Origin: an uncultured Mediterraneibacter sp.
GTDB lineage: Bacteria; Bacillota; Clostridia; Lachnospirales; Lachnospiraceae
Assembly: GCA_944384505.1 (NCBI GenBank)
Contig: CALWTQ010000002.1
Span: forward strand, 62,001-126,000
DNA: 64,000 nt
Direction: 5' to 3'
Shown: piece by piece, positions 16,981 to 25,144 of the stretch
Position numbering within the stretch: the stretch's first letter is position 1
How the letters are laid out: each line of letters opens with the position of its first letter
Notes under the pieces: model-generated
Seen by the model: only the letters and a program-made list of their open reading frames with translations
The model's database searches: none
Told to the model about the DNA's origin: nothing
Translations under genes and position numbers: made by a program

Positions 16981-18051
16981 ATGAAACGCATCATTTTAAC
17001 CGGCGGGGGCACTGCCGGACATGTTACTCCAAATATCGCCCTGATTCCCAGACTCAGAGAACTGGGTTATGACATTCAATATATCGGTTCTTACAATGGC
17101 ATTGAAAAAGATCTGATCGAACCGCTTGGCGTCCCTTATCACGGGATATCTTCTGGCAAACTGCGCCGTTATTTCAGCATGCAGAATTTCACAGACCCTT
17201 TCCGGGTTATAAAAGGATTCAGTGAAGCCCGCAAACTGATTAAAGACCTCAGCCCGGACGTTATCTTTTCAAAAGGCGGCTTTGTCTCCGTTCCGGTTGT
17301 CCTGGCCGGAAAGCGCAGCAAGGTTCCGGTGATCATCCATGAGTCTGATATGACCCCGGGACTTGCGAATAAGATCTCCATTCCTTCCGCGGAAAAAGTG
17401 TGCTGCAACTTTCCTGAAACACTGGAATGTCTCCCTCAGGGAAAGGCTGTCCTAACCGGTTCTCCGATTCGTCAGGAGCTTCTGTCAGGAAACAAAATCG
17501 CAGCTATGGATCTGTGTGGATTTGCGGCCGATAAACCGGTCATCCTCGTTATCGGCGGAAGTCTCGGTTCTGTTGTTGTGAACGATGCAGTGCGCAAAAG
17601 CCTTCCCAGGCTGCTGAATGATTTTCAGATCGTCCATCTCTGTGGGAAGGGGAAAATGGATAATACCCTAAAGGATACAAAAGGATACTGCCAGTTTGAG
17701 TATATTAAAAATGAACTTCGTGATATCTTTGCCCTTTCAGATATTGTAATCTCCCGTGCCGGAGCAAATGCAATCTGCGAGCTTCTTGCTCTCAGGAAGC
17801 CGAATCTTCTGATCCCACTCTCTGCAAAGGCCAGCAGGGGCGATCAGATATTAAATGCCCGTTCCTTTGAGAGGCAGGGATTCAGCATGGTTCTTGAAGA
17901 AGAGGATCTTTCAGAAGATACTCTCGTGGACGCAGTTCACAACCTTTATACAAACAGGGGAACTTTTATGGATGCAATGAAGCATTCCGGCCAGCAGGAC
18001 TCCATTAATACTATTATATCTCTTATTGAAGAAGTTTCTTCCGGCAAATAA
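16981..18051 (+). CDS. murG: UDP-GlcNAc:lipid I N-acetylglucosaminyltransferase MurG
   Basis: 356 residues, normal length. The N-terminal glycine-rich loop GGGTAGHVTPNIALIPRL (about 7-24) and the C-terminal UDP-GlcNAc site (VIGGSLGS, then SRAGANAICELLALRKPNLLIPL) are intact. It makes lipid II on the inner face of the membrane. Here it stands alone on the plus strand between genes of the opposite strand rather than in a dcw cluster, and it is followed by a strong terminator. It may be a second murG or the only one; the window cannot tell. TGGAGG lies upstream of the ATG. Confidence 0.95.
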   Translation: MKRIILTGGGTAGHVTPNIALIPRLRELGYDIQYIGSYNGIEKDLIEPLGVPYHGISSGKLRRYFSMQNFTDPFRVIKGFSEARKLIKDLSPDVIFSKGGFVSVPVVLAGKRSKVPVIIHESDMTPGLANKISIPSAEKVCCNFPETLECLPQGKAVLTGSPIRQELLSGNKIAAMDLCGFAADKPVILVIGGSLGSVVVNDAVRKSLPRLLNDFQIVHLCGKGKMDNTLKDTKGYCQFEYIKNELRDIFALSDIVISRAGANAICELLALRKPNLLIPLSAKASRGDQILNARSFERQGFSMVLEEEDLSEDTLVDAVHNLYTNRGTFMDAMKHSGQQDSINTIISLIEEVSSGK

Positions 18052-18090
18052 TAGTAACAGCTGAAATACTGTATATTCCCACGGTGTTTA

Positions 18091-18124
18091 TATCAGATGC
18101 CATTCTGCGGCATCTGATATTTTT
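18091..18124 (+). terminator. Rho-independent terminator after murG
   Basis: ATCAGATGCC pairs perfectly with GGCATCTGAT around a 7-nt loop and is followed by ATTTTT. It sits 40 bp after the murG stop. Confidence 0.85.
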
Positions 18125-18164
18125 ATGAATCTGTGTTTTTACAAGTGATACATTTTCTTTTCCG

Positions 18165-18716
18165 TCAGTCCTTCTTATTCATTTCTATATATTCTGCACC
18201 ATATGTCTTTTTGATCCAGTTTTTCGCTCTGTGGAGCATACTGTGAAGTACATTCGTCCGTATTCCCAGCATCCCGGCTGCCTTCGCCTGAGGAACTTCC
18301 ATGTAATAGACCAGTATAATTGCTTCTTGCCACCGTGGATTTTTATCCATCAGTCCGGCCAGAATTCTTTTGCTCAGCTCTTTTCTTTCAATTGCCAGAT
18401 CGTTCTCCAGATACTCTTCTTCTGCACTTTCTCTGAGATTTTCTTCCCTTTTTAGAATTGTCTCATCATCTGTTACCATTTCACGCTTATGCTTTTTGTT
18501 AAAATTCAGTGCAGAATTCTTCGCAGTAGTGAACAGCCATGCAGGAACATTTCCCTTTTTCAGATGATCAAATCCCATGTACAATTTCAGAAATGTATCC
18601 TGCATAATATCTTCTGCCACATGGTAATTGTTGCCCGAATAAATATATGCCGCTTTCAGGACGAGATTCTTATATTCTTCATAAATCCCGTTAAATTCAC
18701 GATTACCTGTCAACAT
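18165..18716 (-). CDS. RNA polymerase sigma factor, sigma-70/ECF type
   Basis: 183 residues. Region 2 spans about 10-80, with the segment YHVAEDIMQDTFLKLYMGFD typical of sigma region 2.2. Region 4 spans about 125-175, with a helix-turn-helix around VPQAKAAGMLGIRTNVLHSMLHRAKNWIKK. A charged linker joins them and there is no region 1 or 3, as in ECF factors. It should redirect RNA polymerase in response to an envelope signal. A candidate partner is the DUF4367 protein at 16103-16870, beyond murG. CCGGAG lies just upstream of the ATG. Confidence 0.88.
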   Translation of the reverse strand: MLTGNREFNGIYEEYKNLVLKAAYIYSGNNYHVAEDIMQDTFLKLYMGFDHLKKGNVPAWLFTTAKNSALNFNKKHKREMVTDDETILKREENLRESAEEEYLENDLAIERKELSKRILAGLMDKNPRWQEAIILVYYMEVPQAKAAGMLGIRTNVLHSMLHRAKNWIKKTYGAEYIEMNKKD

Positions 18717-18728
18717 AATTTCTCCGGT

Positions 18729-19136
18729 TTATCTGATTTTATCTAATATTTCTTTTTTGTCCTCATCAGTCAGCTCGCCGGTGTGCCATCCAAGGCCAAC
18801 CTTATCCCCTTTATATCTGGGAATCATGTGCATATGGAAATGGAATACAGTCTGACCGGCACACTCTTCATTGTTCTGAACGATATTATATCCATCACAT
18901 CCCAGTGCATCTGTCATCTTTAACACCATTTTCTTTGCAAGTATCATCGCATCTGCCGCCGTCTTTTCATCAATATCATACAGATTTCTGTAATGTTCTT
19001 TTGGAATGATCAGGGCATGTCCTTTTGAAGCCGGTCCCAAGTCAAGTATTACCCGGAATTCATCATCCTCATAAAGTGTTGCAGAAGGAATCTCGCCTGC
19101 TGCGATTTTACAAAAAATACAATCTTTTTCTTTCAT
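18729..19136 (-). CDS. HIT family nucleotide-binding protein
   Basis: 135 residues from MKEKDCIFCKIAAGEIPSAT. The histidine triad is present as TVFHFHMHMIPRY (about 91-103). The N-terminal CIFC pair and a His in PKEHYRN suggest the zinc site of the Hinnavin/HinT branch. These enzymes hydrolyse purine nucleoside phosphoramidates or related nucleotides. An open frame reaches 19364, but the inner ATG is the conserved start and has AAGGGGA upstream. Next to the sigma-factor gene (12 bp) on the same strand; co-transcription is possible. Confidence 0.93.
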   Translation of the reverse strand: MKEKDCIFCKIAAGEIPSATLYEDDEFRVILDLGPASKGHALIIPKEHYRNLYDIDEKTAADAMILAKKMVLKMTDALGCDGYNIVQNNEECAGQTVFHFHMHMIPRYKGDKVGLGWHTGELTDEDKKEILDKIR

Positions 19137-19364
19137 GACAATTCCCCTTTTCCTCAGATTATTTATAATAACAGTCCAGCCGTCAGGGATGGATGGTCTG
19201 TTATTATTTCTGTTAGTAGTATATCCCATTTTCAGGAAAAAGAGAAGGTCGAAATCTGTCATATTGATCTTCTTGAACACGTCCGTATGCCATGATAGAC
19301 TAAATATCAGCAGATTATTCCATCTGTTTTTTATCTGTTTTTTATGAAAGAGAGGACTTCGCAC

Positions 19365-20096
19365 ATGCTTAATAATATAGATATCAATAAAATGAACCGC
19401 CTTATGGAGGAAAACAAAGATGCAAAGCAGATCATCTCACAGCTTCTGGAAAATTACCATACCTCTGTCTCTATGATCGCCCATGAGATACGCAATCCGC
19501 TCACTCTTATCTCTTCTTCTCTCCAGATTGTAGAGGCTCAGCATCCGGAGGTAAAGGAATTTTATAACTGGGGGCAGATTATGGAAGATGTGGGATTTAT
19601 GTGCGGTCTGCTGAATCAGCTGTCAACTTTTAACAACAGCGGCACACTGCATCATTCTGTCTTCTCTATTGAGAGACTTCTTAAGAATATCGCTGTGTCT
19701 TTTGCCATCTCTCTTGATGCCGAAGAATCAGACATTGAGTTTAAATCCAGTATTTCATCTGGAATGGGAGACTTTACCGGGGACAAGATTAAGATTGAAG
19801 AAGTCCTTCTGAATCTTCTCCGGAACGCAAAGGACGCAGTCGGCACAAACGGGGTTATTTCTCTGTCGGCGGAAAGGAAGAATGATACTATAATAATCAG
19901 ATGCGCGGACAATGGATGCGGAATTCCTGAAGATATTGCTGACACCATATTTGACCCATTTGTCACTTATAAAGAAAATGGCACCGGGCTCGGGCTTTCT
20001 ACTGTTAAACGTATCACAGAAGCTCATGGCGGAACCGTTACCCTTGATTCCTCTCCCGGAACAGAAACAGTATTTACCGTAACCCTGCCTGTTTGA
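19365..20096 (+). CDS. Soluble orphan sensor histidine kinase
   Basis: 243 residues without a membrane helix. A short N-terminal helix leads to a dimerisation/phosphoacceptor segment SMIAHEIRNPLTLI with His40, then a HATPase domain with its N box (EEVLLNLLRNAKDAV), G1 box (DNGCGIP) and G2 box (GTGLGLSTVKRI). It resembles KinA/KinB-type kinases lacking sensor domains, so a phosphorelay role is possible in a spore former. No response regulator gene is adjacent. ATG 19365 is chosen because AGAGAGGA precedes it; the ATG at 19344 lacks a ribosome site. Its stop abuts the stop of the convergent rhomboid gene. Confidence 0.88.
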   Translation: MLNNIDINKMNRLMEENKDAKQIISQLLENYHTSVSMIAHEIRNPLTLISSSLQIVEAQHPEVKEFYNWGQIMEDVGFMCGLLNQLSTFNNSGTLHHSVFSIERLLKNIAVSFAISLDAEESDIEFKSSISSGMGDFTGDKIKIEEVLLNLLRNAKDAVGTNGVISLSAERKNDTIIIRCADNGCGIPEDIADTIFDPFVTYKENGTGLGLSTVKRITEAHGGTVTLDSSPGTETVFTVTLPV

Positions 20097-20696
20097 TTAT
20101 ATCTCCATTTTCCTTCTTTTTCCACGATAAAGAAGAAGAGCCAGGAGAAATCCACAGATAAGGCCTCCTATGTGAGCGTAATTGTCCACGCCGCTGCTGG
20201 TAAAGCCGAAATACAGGCTCAGCGCCACCATAACAGCCATCCCTCTTCCCGACAGTCTGCCAAGCCTTCCGCGGTTCGCAATTACAACATAGAGGAGCGC
20301 TCCCATAATTCCGAATATAGCTCCCGAAGCTCCCGCAGATACAGCCGGATCACTTGTATATATATCATGATACAGAGACAGAATATTTCCTCCGACTCCG
20401 CTGACCAGATAAATAATTAAAAATCTGATCCTGCCGATTTCAACCTCCAGGTTCCATCCAAGCGCCCCGAGCAGCACCATATTGTTGAGAAGGTGGGTAA
20501 TTCCAAAATGCAGAAACATACTGGTAAAAAGTCTGTAATATTCATGGTACTGCATTATAAAAGGTTCAAATGCAGCTCCGTGTCTGAGCATAAATACTGC
20601 GTCCTCCGGATTTCCGATTAAAGACAGTATAAGAAATACTCCCGCATTTATGGCAATCAATACTACTGTGCATATCGCTTCTGGTTTCTCTCTCAT
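20097..20696 (-). CDS. Rhomboid-family intramembrane serine protease
   Basis: 199 residues, mostly hydrophobic with six predicted helices. The catalytic Ser lies in AGASGAIFGIMG (about 121-132) and the catalytic His in VDNYAHIGGLICG (about 170-182). HFGITHLLNNM matches the family's second-helix His/Asn motif. It cleaves transmembrane substrates. The gene lies 69 bp downstream of the last Tad-locus gene on the same strand and converges with the histidine kinase with no intergenic base. A role in Tad pseudopilin turnover is only a guess. Confidence 0.92.
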   Translation of the reverse strand: MREKPEAICTVVLIAINAGVFLILSLIGNPEDAVFMLRHGAAFEPFIMQYHEYYRLFTSMFLHFGITHLLNNMVLLGALGWNLEVEIGRIRFLIIYLVSGVGGNILSLYHDIYTSDPAVSAGASGAIFGIMGALLYVVIANRGRLGRLSGRGMAVMVALSLYFGFTSSGVDNYAHIGGLICGFLLALLLYRGKRRKMEI

Positions 20697-20765
20697 GCCG
20701 GTACCTCTTTTCTTATGATTTCTCTATTATAAATCACGCTGGTATCAGGCACAAGTATCAGCGCA

Positions 20766-21599
20766 CTATCTTTTCTGTCCATCCATCTCCGTGATCAGAT
20801 CATCCCATTCCCCCCAGTATCCTGTTTTTATTTTGTGGATCGCCTTTCTGACTGTCCCGTATCTTCCCGAATTCTCCGCGATCATTCCTGTATCTTTTTT
20901 TCTTGTATAATTTTGAATTTCATGCTCTTCCTCCTCTTCATCATTTAGATAAAATACAGCCCCCTCGGACAGTCCTCCCTCCTCTGATGAATCTTCTGTG
21001 ATTTCTTCCTCCCTCTCACTTTTTGTTTCCTGCTTTTCCTTTCGTTTTCTTTCATCCTCTCTGCAGCTCTCCAGTATTTTCCTTAAATCATAACTTTCCT
21101 CCATGGTTTCTTTGTGAATCCTGTATACAAGGAAAACACCATCCGTATCACGATAATCCAGTTTTTTTACGAAATATTCTGCCATTTCATGAAACGCGGT
21201 ACACAACGATTTTTTCTCATAAGACTTCGGAACAGGAAGGTAACAGAAATAGTATCTTCCGTCTTTTATGAAAATAAGCTCAGGAGACAGCAAAATCCCG
21301 TCCGGATTTAGAAGATGGCTTTTCAGTTCATCTACTGCTGACATCAGCTGTTCGATAAAACTGCTGATATTCTCTTTCACCATCTCTTTCATACTGTATT
21401 GTTTCTTCATGCTTACCATACCGCCGTTTACATAATATGTATATCTGCTTCCACTTTCTCTCCCGCAGCCTTTTACTTTCAGCAGGCACTCAATATCATT
21501 ATGTTTCAGCATACGCAGCCGATAATCTTCCTCATAAGGAAAAGGCATATCTATATGAACATCTGTATGTTCCCATTCATTTTCATATGTGATCTTCAT
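20766..21599 (-). CDS. DUF6382-like protein at the end of the Tad locus
   Basis: 277 residues from MKITYENEWEHTDVHIDM. The first 160 residues match the soluble DUF6382 domain often found in Tad loci of Lachnospiraceae, where it is usually fused to an FHA domain. Here the C-terminal part is a low-complexity Glu/Ser/Lys-rich tail (about 185-240) with no FHA motif that I can see. There is no signal peptide or membrane helix, so it is cytoplasmic. ATG 21599 is preferred because it follows the preceding stop by 5 nt with GAGGTG in place. The exact role in pilus assembly is unknown. Confidence 0.7.
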   Translation of the reverse strand: MKITYENEWEHTDVHIDMPFPYEEDYRLRMLKHNDIECLLKVKGCGRESGSRYTYYVNGGMVSMKKQYSMKEMVKENISSFIEQLMSAVDELKSHLLNPDGILLSPELIFIKDGRYYFCYLPVPKSYEKKSLCTAFHEMAEYFVKKLDYRDTDGVFLVYRIHKETMEESYDLRKILESCREDERKRKEKQETKSEREEEITEDSSEEGGLSEGAVFYLNDEEEEEHEIQNYTRKKDTGMIAENSGRYGTVRKAIHKIKTGYWGEWDDLITEMDGQKR

Positions 21600-21604
21600 G
21601 CTTT

Positions 21605-21994
21605 TCACCTCATCCATCTGATCTTCTCTTCCGGATTTACAATCATCGCCTTTTGCCTGATTTCAAGTCTCATAAAATTTCTCTGCGCAGATACAGAAAC
21701 TTCAATCTCATCCTCACTTTTAGAAATATTTATCCCGGTCTCTGTCATATAGATCAGCTTTCCTCTGGTCCTTTCCCTCAAAAACGACTCCAGATCATAC
21801 TCTGTGTCCTTCCTCCTGTCCGCCTGCGCGCCGAGCACTGATGTTTCGGCCGCGGCTCCGTTAAGTACAGCTTTATCATGATAATAAAATACGGTGTGCA
21901 TAATCAGTACAAATAGTGAGAGAAATAACGGCATTATATACGCCATCTCAACTACAGAGCTTCCTTTTATATATTTCTTCTCAATATCCGGCAA
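21605..21994 (-). CDS. TadE-like pseudopilin
   Basis: 129 residues. The N-terminal KKYIKGSSVVEMAYIMPLFLSLFVLIM is the TadE/TadF-type class III signal: a basic start, a Glu five residues into the hydrophobic stretch, and one helix. The rest is a small extracellular domain of strands. It should be a minor pilin matured by the prepilin peptidase encoded just upstream. The start is TTG with AGGAGGG 7 nt before it, overlapping the peptidase gene by 14 nt. Confidence 0.8.
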   Translation of the reverse strand: MPDIEKKYIKGSSVVEMAYIMPLFLSLFVLIMHTVFYYHDKAVLNGAAAETSVLGAQADRRKDTEYDLESFLRERTRGKLIYMTETGINISKSEDEIEVSVSAQRNFMRLEIRQKAMIVNPEEKIRWMR

Positions 21995-22454
21995 AAATCA
22001 TCCCTCCTATATATGCGGCCGTCAGAAACGGAACAAACGGAAATGCTGATTTTCTGTGGAACCTGTTTCTTATCATCATAATAATTGAAAAGACTGCTGC
22101 CGCTGAAAATGCTGTTAAGAGAAGATACATAAGGTTCCAAAAACCGATAAAAGCTCCAAGTATCAGAATCAGGATACTGTCCCCATATCCGAGGGATTCC
22201 CCTGACATTCTGCTCACAATGAGGAAGATAATCCCAACTGCCCCGCCTGCCGCAAGAAGAATCCATGGTTCTGTCCTTCCGCAGAAGTGCCCGGCCAGGG
22301 CAAACACTCCTCCCGATAAAAGAAATACAAAATGAAGCCTTTTCCATCTCATATCCATCACGGACAGAATTACCATATAAAGAGCAAATGTCCCCTGGCA
22401 TAACAGCCATCTGTTTACGGATATAAACTGAATAATAGCTTTTAATGTGAACAT
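21981..22454 (-). CDS. A24 prepilin peptidase (TadV/CpaA-like)
   Basis: 157 residues with about five to six hydrophobic helices. The two catalytic aspartates of type IV prepilin peptidases are visible in SVMDMRWKRL and SLGYGDSILI. As in TadV, the methyltransferase part of PilD is missing. It should process the Flp pilin and TadE-like pseudopilins of this locus. ATG 22454 with GGGAGG 9 nt upstream is preferred over the TTG at 22463. Confidence 0.88.
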   Translation of the reverse strand: MFTLKAIIQFISVNRWLLCQGTFALYMVILSVMDMRWKRLHFVFLLSGGVFALAGHFCGRTEPWILLAAGGAVGIIFLIVSRMSGESLGYGDSILILILGAFIGFWNLMYLLLTAFSAAAVFSIIMMIRNRFHRKSAFPFVPFLTAAYIGGMIFAGY

Positions 22455-23269
22455 CTGGAACAACCTCCCATCCCTGATACCTCAGATCTTTCCACCGCGT
22501 GTATCGTCCTCTTTAAGCCGCTGCATCCGATGGAATTATGGTATCGCCCTCCTGACTGTGTGACATAAACACCTGTCATCGTGGAACCGTGAACACATTT
22601 CTCACATGGATGATATATTCCCCCGCTAAGATTTCTGATCATCTCCAGCTCATCAAAAGAGATAAAACGAATGGAAAGCTGAAGATAAGTACACTGATAA
22701 TCTTCATGATAAACAGCGGCATTGTCGGTGATATATACGATTCTTCCATCTGTTTCCTGACCGGCGTTTTCCCGGTATCCCCTCCAGGCGCTTAGCTTAA
22801 AGCTCTCTTCCATATCGGCTGTTGGATTTCCAAACATCGGAAGAGGCAGACGGATCTGATATCTGACTGTTACATTCATTTCTCCTGTTCCCGGAAATAT
22901 ATAAGATCTCACACAGGAAATTCCGGATGAACCTCCCTTGATAATGCTTCTCTCAATTCTCTCTTCCCCTATAAGAGATATCATATCAGACTTCAGTTTT
23001 ACTGTATTGAGAACAGGTATGACTGCCGTGCTCTCCGCGGCTTTCTTTGCTGCGCTCTGAGCGCCGTTTATAATACTGATTTTTATACTCTGCATCTCTA
23101 TCATCCAGATCAGGCACAGAGCTGCGAAGAGAAACAGGGGGATTGCAAAAGCTGCTTCTATTGTAATTACGCCGCTGTTTCTATACACTTTTTTTCCTGC
23201 TGTCTCCGGTGCAGATGCCCCTTCTTCTATTGCTAAGGAGATATCTTTATTCATCTTATTGTATTGCAT
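22442..23269 (-). CDS. TadE-like pseudopilin with duplicated C-terminal YH-C-CxxC modules
   Basis: 275 residues. A class III pilin-type signal lies near 29-60 (RNSGVITIEAAFAIPLFLF). After a strand-rich middle, the C-terminus holds two tandem modules with the same spacing: Y187-H188, C193, L196, then C222 and C225; and Y243-H244, C249, L252, then C270 and C273. The same YH-x4-C-xx-L...CxxC pattern occurs at the C-terminus of some secreted nucleases and looks metal-binding. Such a doubled module is not a usual part of TadE. It overlaps the prepilin peptidase gene by 13 bp. Confidence 0.78.
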   Translation of the reverse strand: MQYNKMNKDISLAIEEGASAPETAGKKVYRNSGVITIEAAFAIPLFLFAALCLIWMIEMQSIKISIINGAQSAAKKAAESTAVIPVLNTVKLKSDMISLIGEERIERSIIKGGSSGISCVRSYIFPGTGEMNVTVRYQIRLPLPMFGNPTADMEESFKLSAWRGYRENAGQETDGRIVYITDNAAVYHEDYQCTYLQLSIRFISFDELEMIRNLSGGIYHPCEKCVHGSTMTGVYVTQSGGRYHNSIGCSGLKRTIHAVERSEVSGMGGCSRCSH

Positions 23270-23391
23270 CGCCGAATCTATCCTTTCTATATATTTTTAT
23301 CATTTCCCAGTGATCTGGGCCTTTCCATTGAATATCCGCAGAGGGGTGCGGAAGATAAGAAAGGGCATCTGCACCGGAGACAGTATTTTAT

Positions 23392-24846
23392 TTACTGGTA
23401 TCCAAAATAAACCGGAAAAGTGTAAACAATATCTCCAAACAAATTTGCCGTACCTCTAAGTTCTAATTTTGTGACGCACTGATCTGACCTGAAATAATCC
23501 ATGCCATATGCTGTTTTAATATTTTCTTCCGCCCGGTCCAGAGTCCGCATAGCTGTTTCGTCCTGATTGTTCAAAAACAGGAAGCCTCTGAGATACTCCT
23601 CATATGAAATCCCTCCGGGCACATCTTCTCCGATTCTCTGGTCACTCCCGCTTCCAAGTGTAAGAAGTCCTGAGAGGGGGAGCTGCCAGTTCTCAGAGTT
23701 TTTCACCAGGGCAGTTCTCCGCCCGGAAAGGAGCGTCCGTATGTCAACTACACTCTCCCCTGACGCCCACGCAAACAGGATCAGCTGCTTTATTACGTCT
23801 GTTCCCTCCGGCATCAGCAGAAGAACCGATATTACCGCCGCAAGAGCCGCAGCTTCAGACTGTCTTGCGGAATCTCTTAGCAGGCTGGCATAATTAAGCG
23901 CAGTTCTTATAAAAAACAGCTTAACCAGAACAGATTCCAGGTTCTCCTTATCCGAATTCTTTCCTGCTATGATATACTCTACTTCATAATCAAGAGATCT
24001 TCCTCCGGTCTCCCGTCCCTGATTTCCAGCGTCTGATCCTATGCTGCCTGTTCCCGTCTGATCTGTTTTCATCGCGGCATTTGTAAATGTTTTCAGTATG
24101 TACTCGTTAAACAAGAGTTTTTCATCAATTCCATTAATACCCTGACGTGCCGGAAAACTTCCCCTTCCCGGTCTCAGTGTTCTCTCTGACGCCTGATTCT
24201 GCAGTGTGATCTGTTTGCCCGAAAGGTCCATAGTTCTCGGAAGTACTATAGAAAGCAGTCCTGATTTCTCAATCTGTTCCATACATGCAAACGGATTTTC
24301 TCCTGATCCCAGGCCGGCTGCGTTCTCCTCTCCTGATCCGGTCTGTTCTCCTGACTCCCCACTTTTAATCTGTTCTATCTGATCTAATATCTGATCTTCA
24401 TATCCTTCAATTTCCTGTCCCTGTATGCTCTGATTTTCCCATTGTTCTGTCAGACCGGTAAAATTCCTTATAATAGACACGCCATATCTCTGCTCCATGT
24501 ATTCCAGTACCTGCTCTTTAAACGCCTGTCCCTGATTATCTGTAAGGTACTGAATGCCTGTAATTTCGTATTCTATATTTCCGCTTCCGAAGTAATGCAT
24601 TCGCCCGGCCAGATTTTTTTCATCAAAGCTCCCTGTCCCATAGCTCCCTTCCACCGCAAATACATGATAATCTTCCAGAAGCTTTCCGTGATATTCTCCA
24701 AATATGGAGAATACTGCCCGGTCCGCCTCAAGACGGCTTAAATTTTTTGAAGTATGGAGCACCGATATTTCCAGCATCCCAAATATAAAGGAAATAAGAA
24801 GCACAAAGGTCAGGCTCAGAAAAGCAGTAATCTCACCTTTCTTCAT
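23392..24846 (-). CDS. DUF5702 protein of the Tad locus
   Basis: 484 residues from MKKGEITAFLSLTFVLLISFIFGMLE. The start is a TadG-like N-terminal signal followed by one helix. A long extracellular region follows, with a low-complexity Gly/Ser/Gln/Glu block (about 165-195) and a hydrophobic patch near residues 345-370 (ALAAVISVLLLMPEG). DUF5702 proteins accompany Gram-positive Tad clusters and are probably cell-surface assembly partners. The ATG at 24846 has AAGGA at a good distance; the open frame to 24909 would overlap the pilin gene. A 122-bp gap without other genes follows. Confidence 0.75.
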   Translation of the reverse strand: MKKGEITAFLSLTFVLLISFIFGMLEISVLHTSKNLSRLEADRAVFSIFGEYHGKLLEDYHVFAVEGSYGTGSFDEKNLAGRMHYFGSGNIEYEITGIQYLTDNQGQAFKEQVLEYMEQRYGVSIIRNFTGLTEQWENQSIQGQEIEGYEDQILDQIEQIKSGESGEQTGSGEENAAGLGSGENPFACMEQIEKSGLLSIVLPRTMDLSGKQITLQNQASERTLRPGRGSFPARQGINGIDEKLLFNEYILKTFTNAAMKTDQTGTGSIGSDAGNQGRETGGRSLDYEVEYIIAGKNSDKENLESVLVKLFFIRTALNYASLLRDSARQSEAAALAAVISVLLLMPEGTDVIKQLILFAWASGESVVDIRTLLSGRRTALVKNSENWQLPLSGLLTLGSGSDQRIGEDVPGGISYEEYLRGFLFLNNQDETAMRTLDRAEENIKTAYGMDYFRSDQCVTKLELRGTANLFGDIVYTFPVYFGYQ

Positions 24847-24874
24847 ATATACTTTTCCTTCCGGGACAGAGCTG

Positions 24875-25096
24875 TCAGATTCCGGAGCTCTCAGAAGTAA
24901 TCTTGTCAAAAATCGTATTGATCAGGTCTATTAACTGAGTCTTGAAGATAAGGAGCAGCGCAATGATAATGACAAGAATCAGTACAAGCTCAATTACTGT
25001 GATTCCCGATACATATTTGTGACGAATAAAAAAATCAGTTATTTTCTTCTTTGCGCTGCATGTTCTGTTTTTTATTTTTTCTGCTGCAATGTACAT
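24875..25096 (-). CDS. Flp-type pilin (Flp1-like)
   Basis: 73 residues. A basic start (to about residue 27) is followed by the pilin helix YVSGITVIELVLILVIIIALLLIF, with a Glu in the conserved position after the putative Gly cleavage site in SGITVIE. The very short extracellular end is typical of Flp pilins. This is the major subunit of the Tad pilus. AAGGAGG lies 8 nt before the ATG. A single pilin gene is present, between tadC and the DUF5702 gene. Confidence 0.88.
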   Translation of the reverse strand: MYIAAEKIKNRTCSAKKKITDFFIRHKYVSGITVIELVLILVIIIALLLIFKTQLIDLINTIFDKITSESSGI

Positions 25097-25144
25097 ATTT
25101 CATCCTCCTTTTTCAGTTTTCTGTTGTTCTCCTCTTTGCATCCA

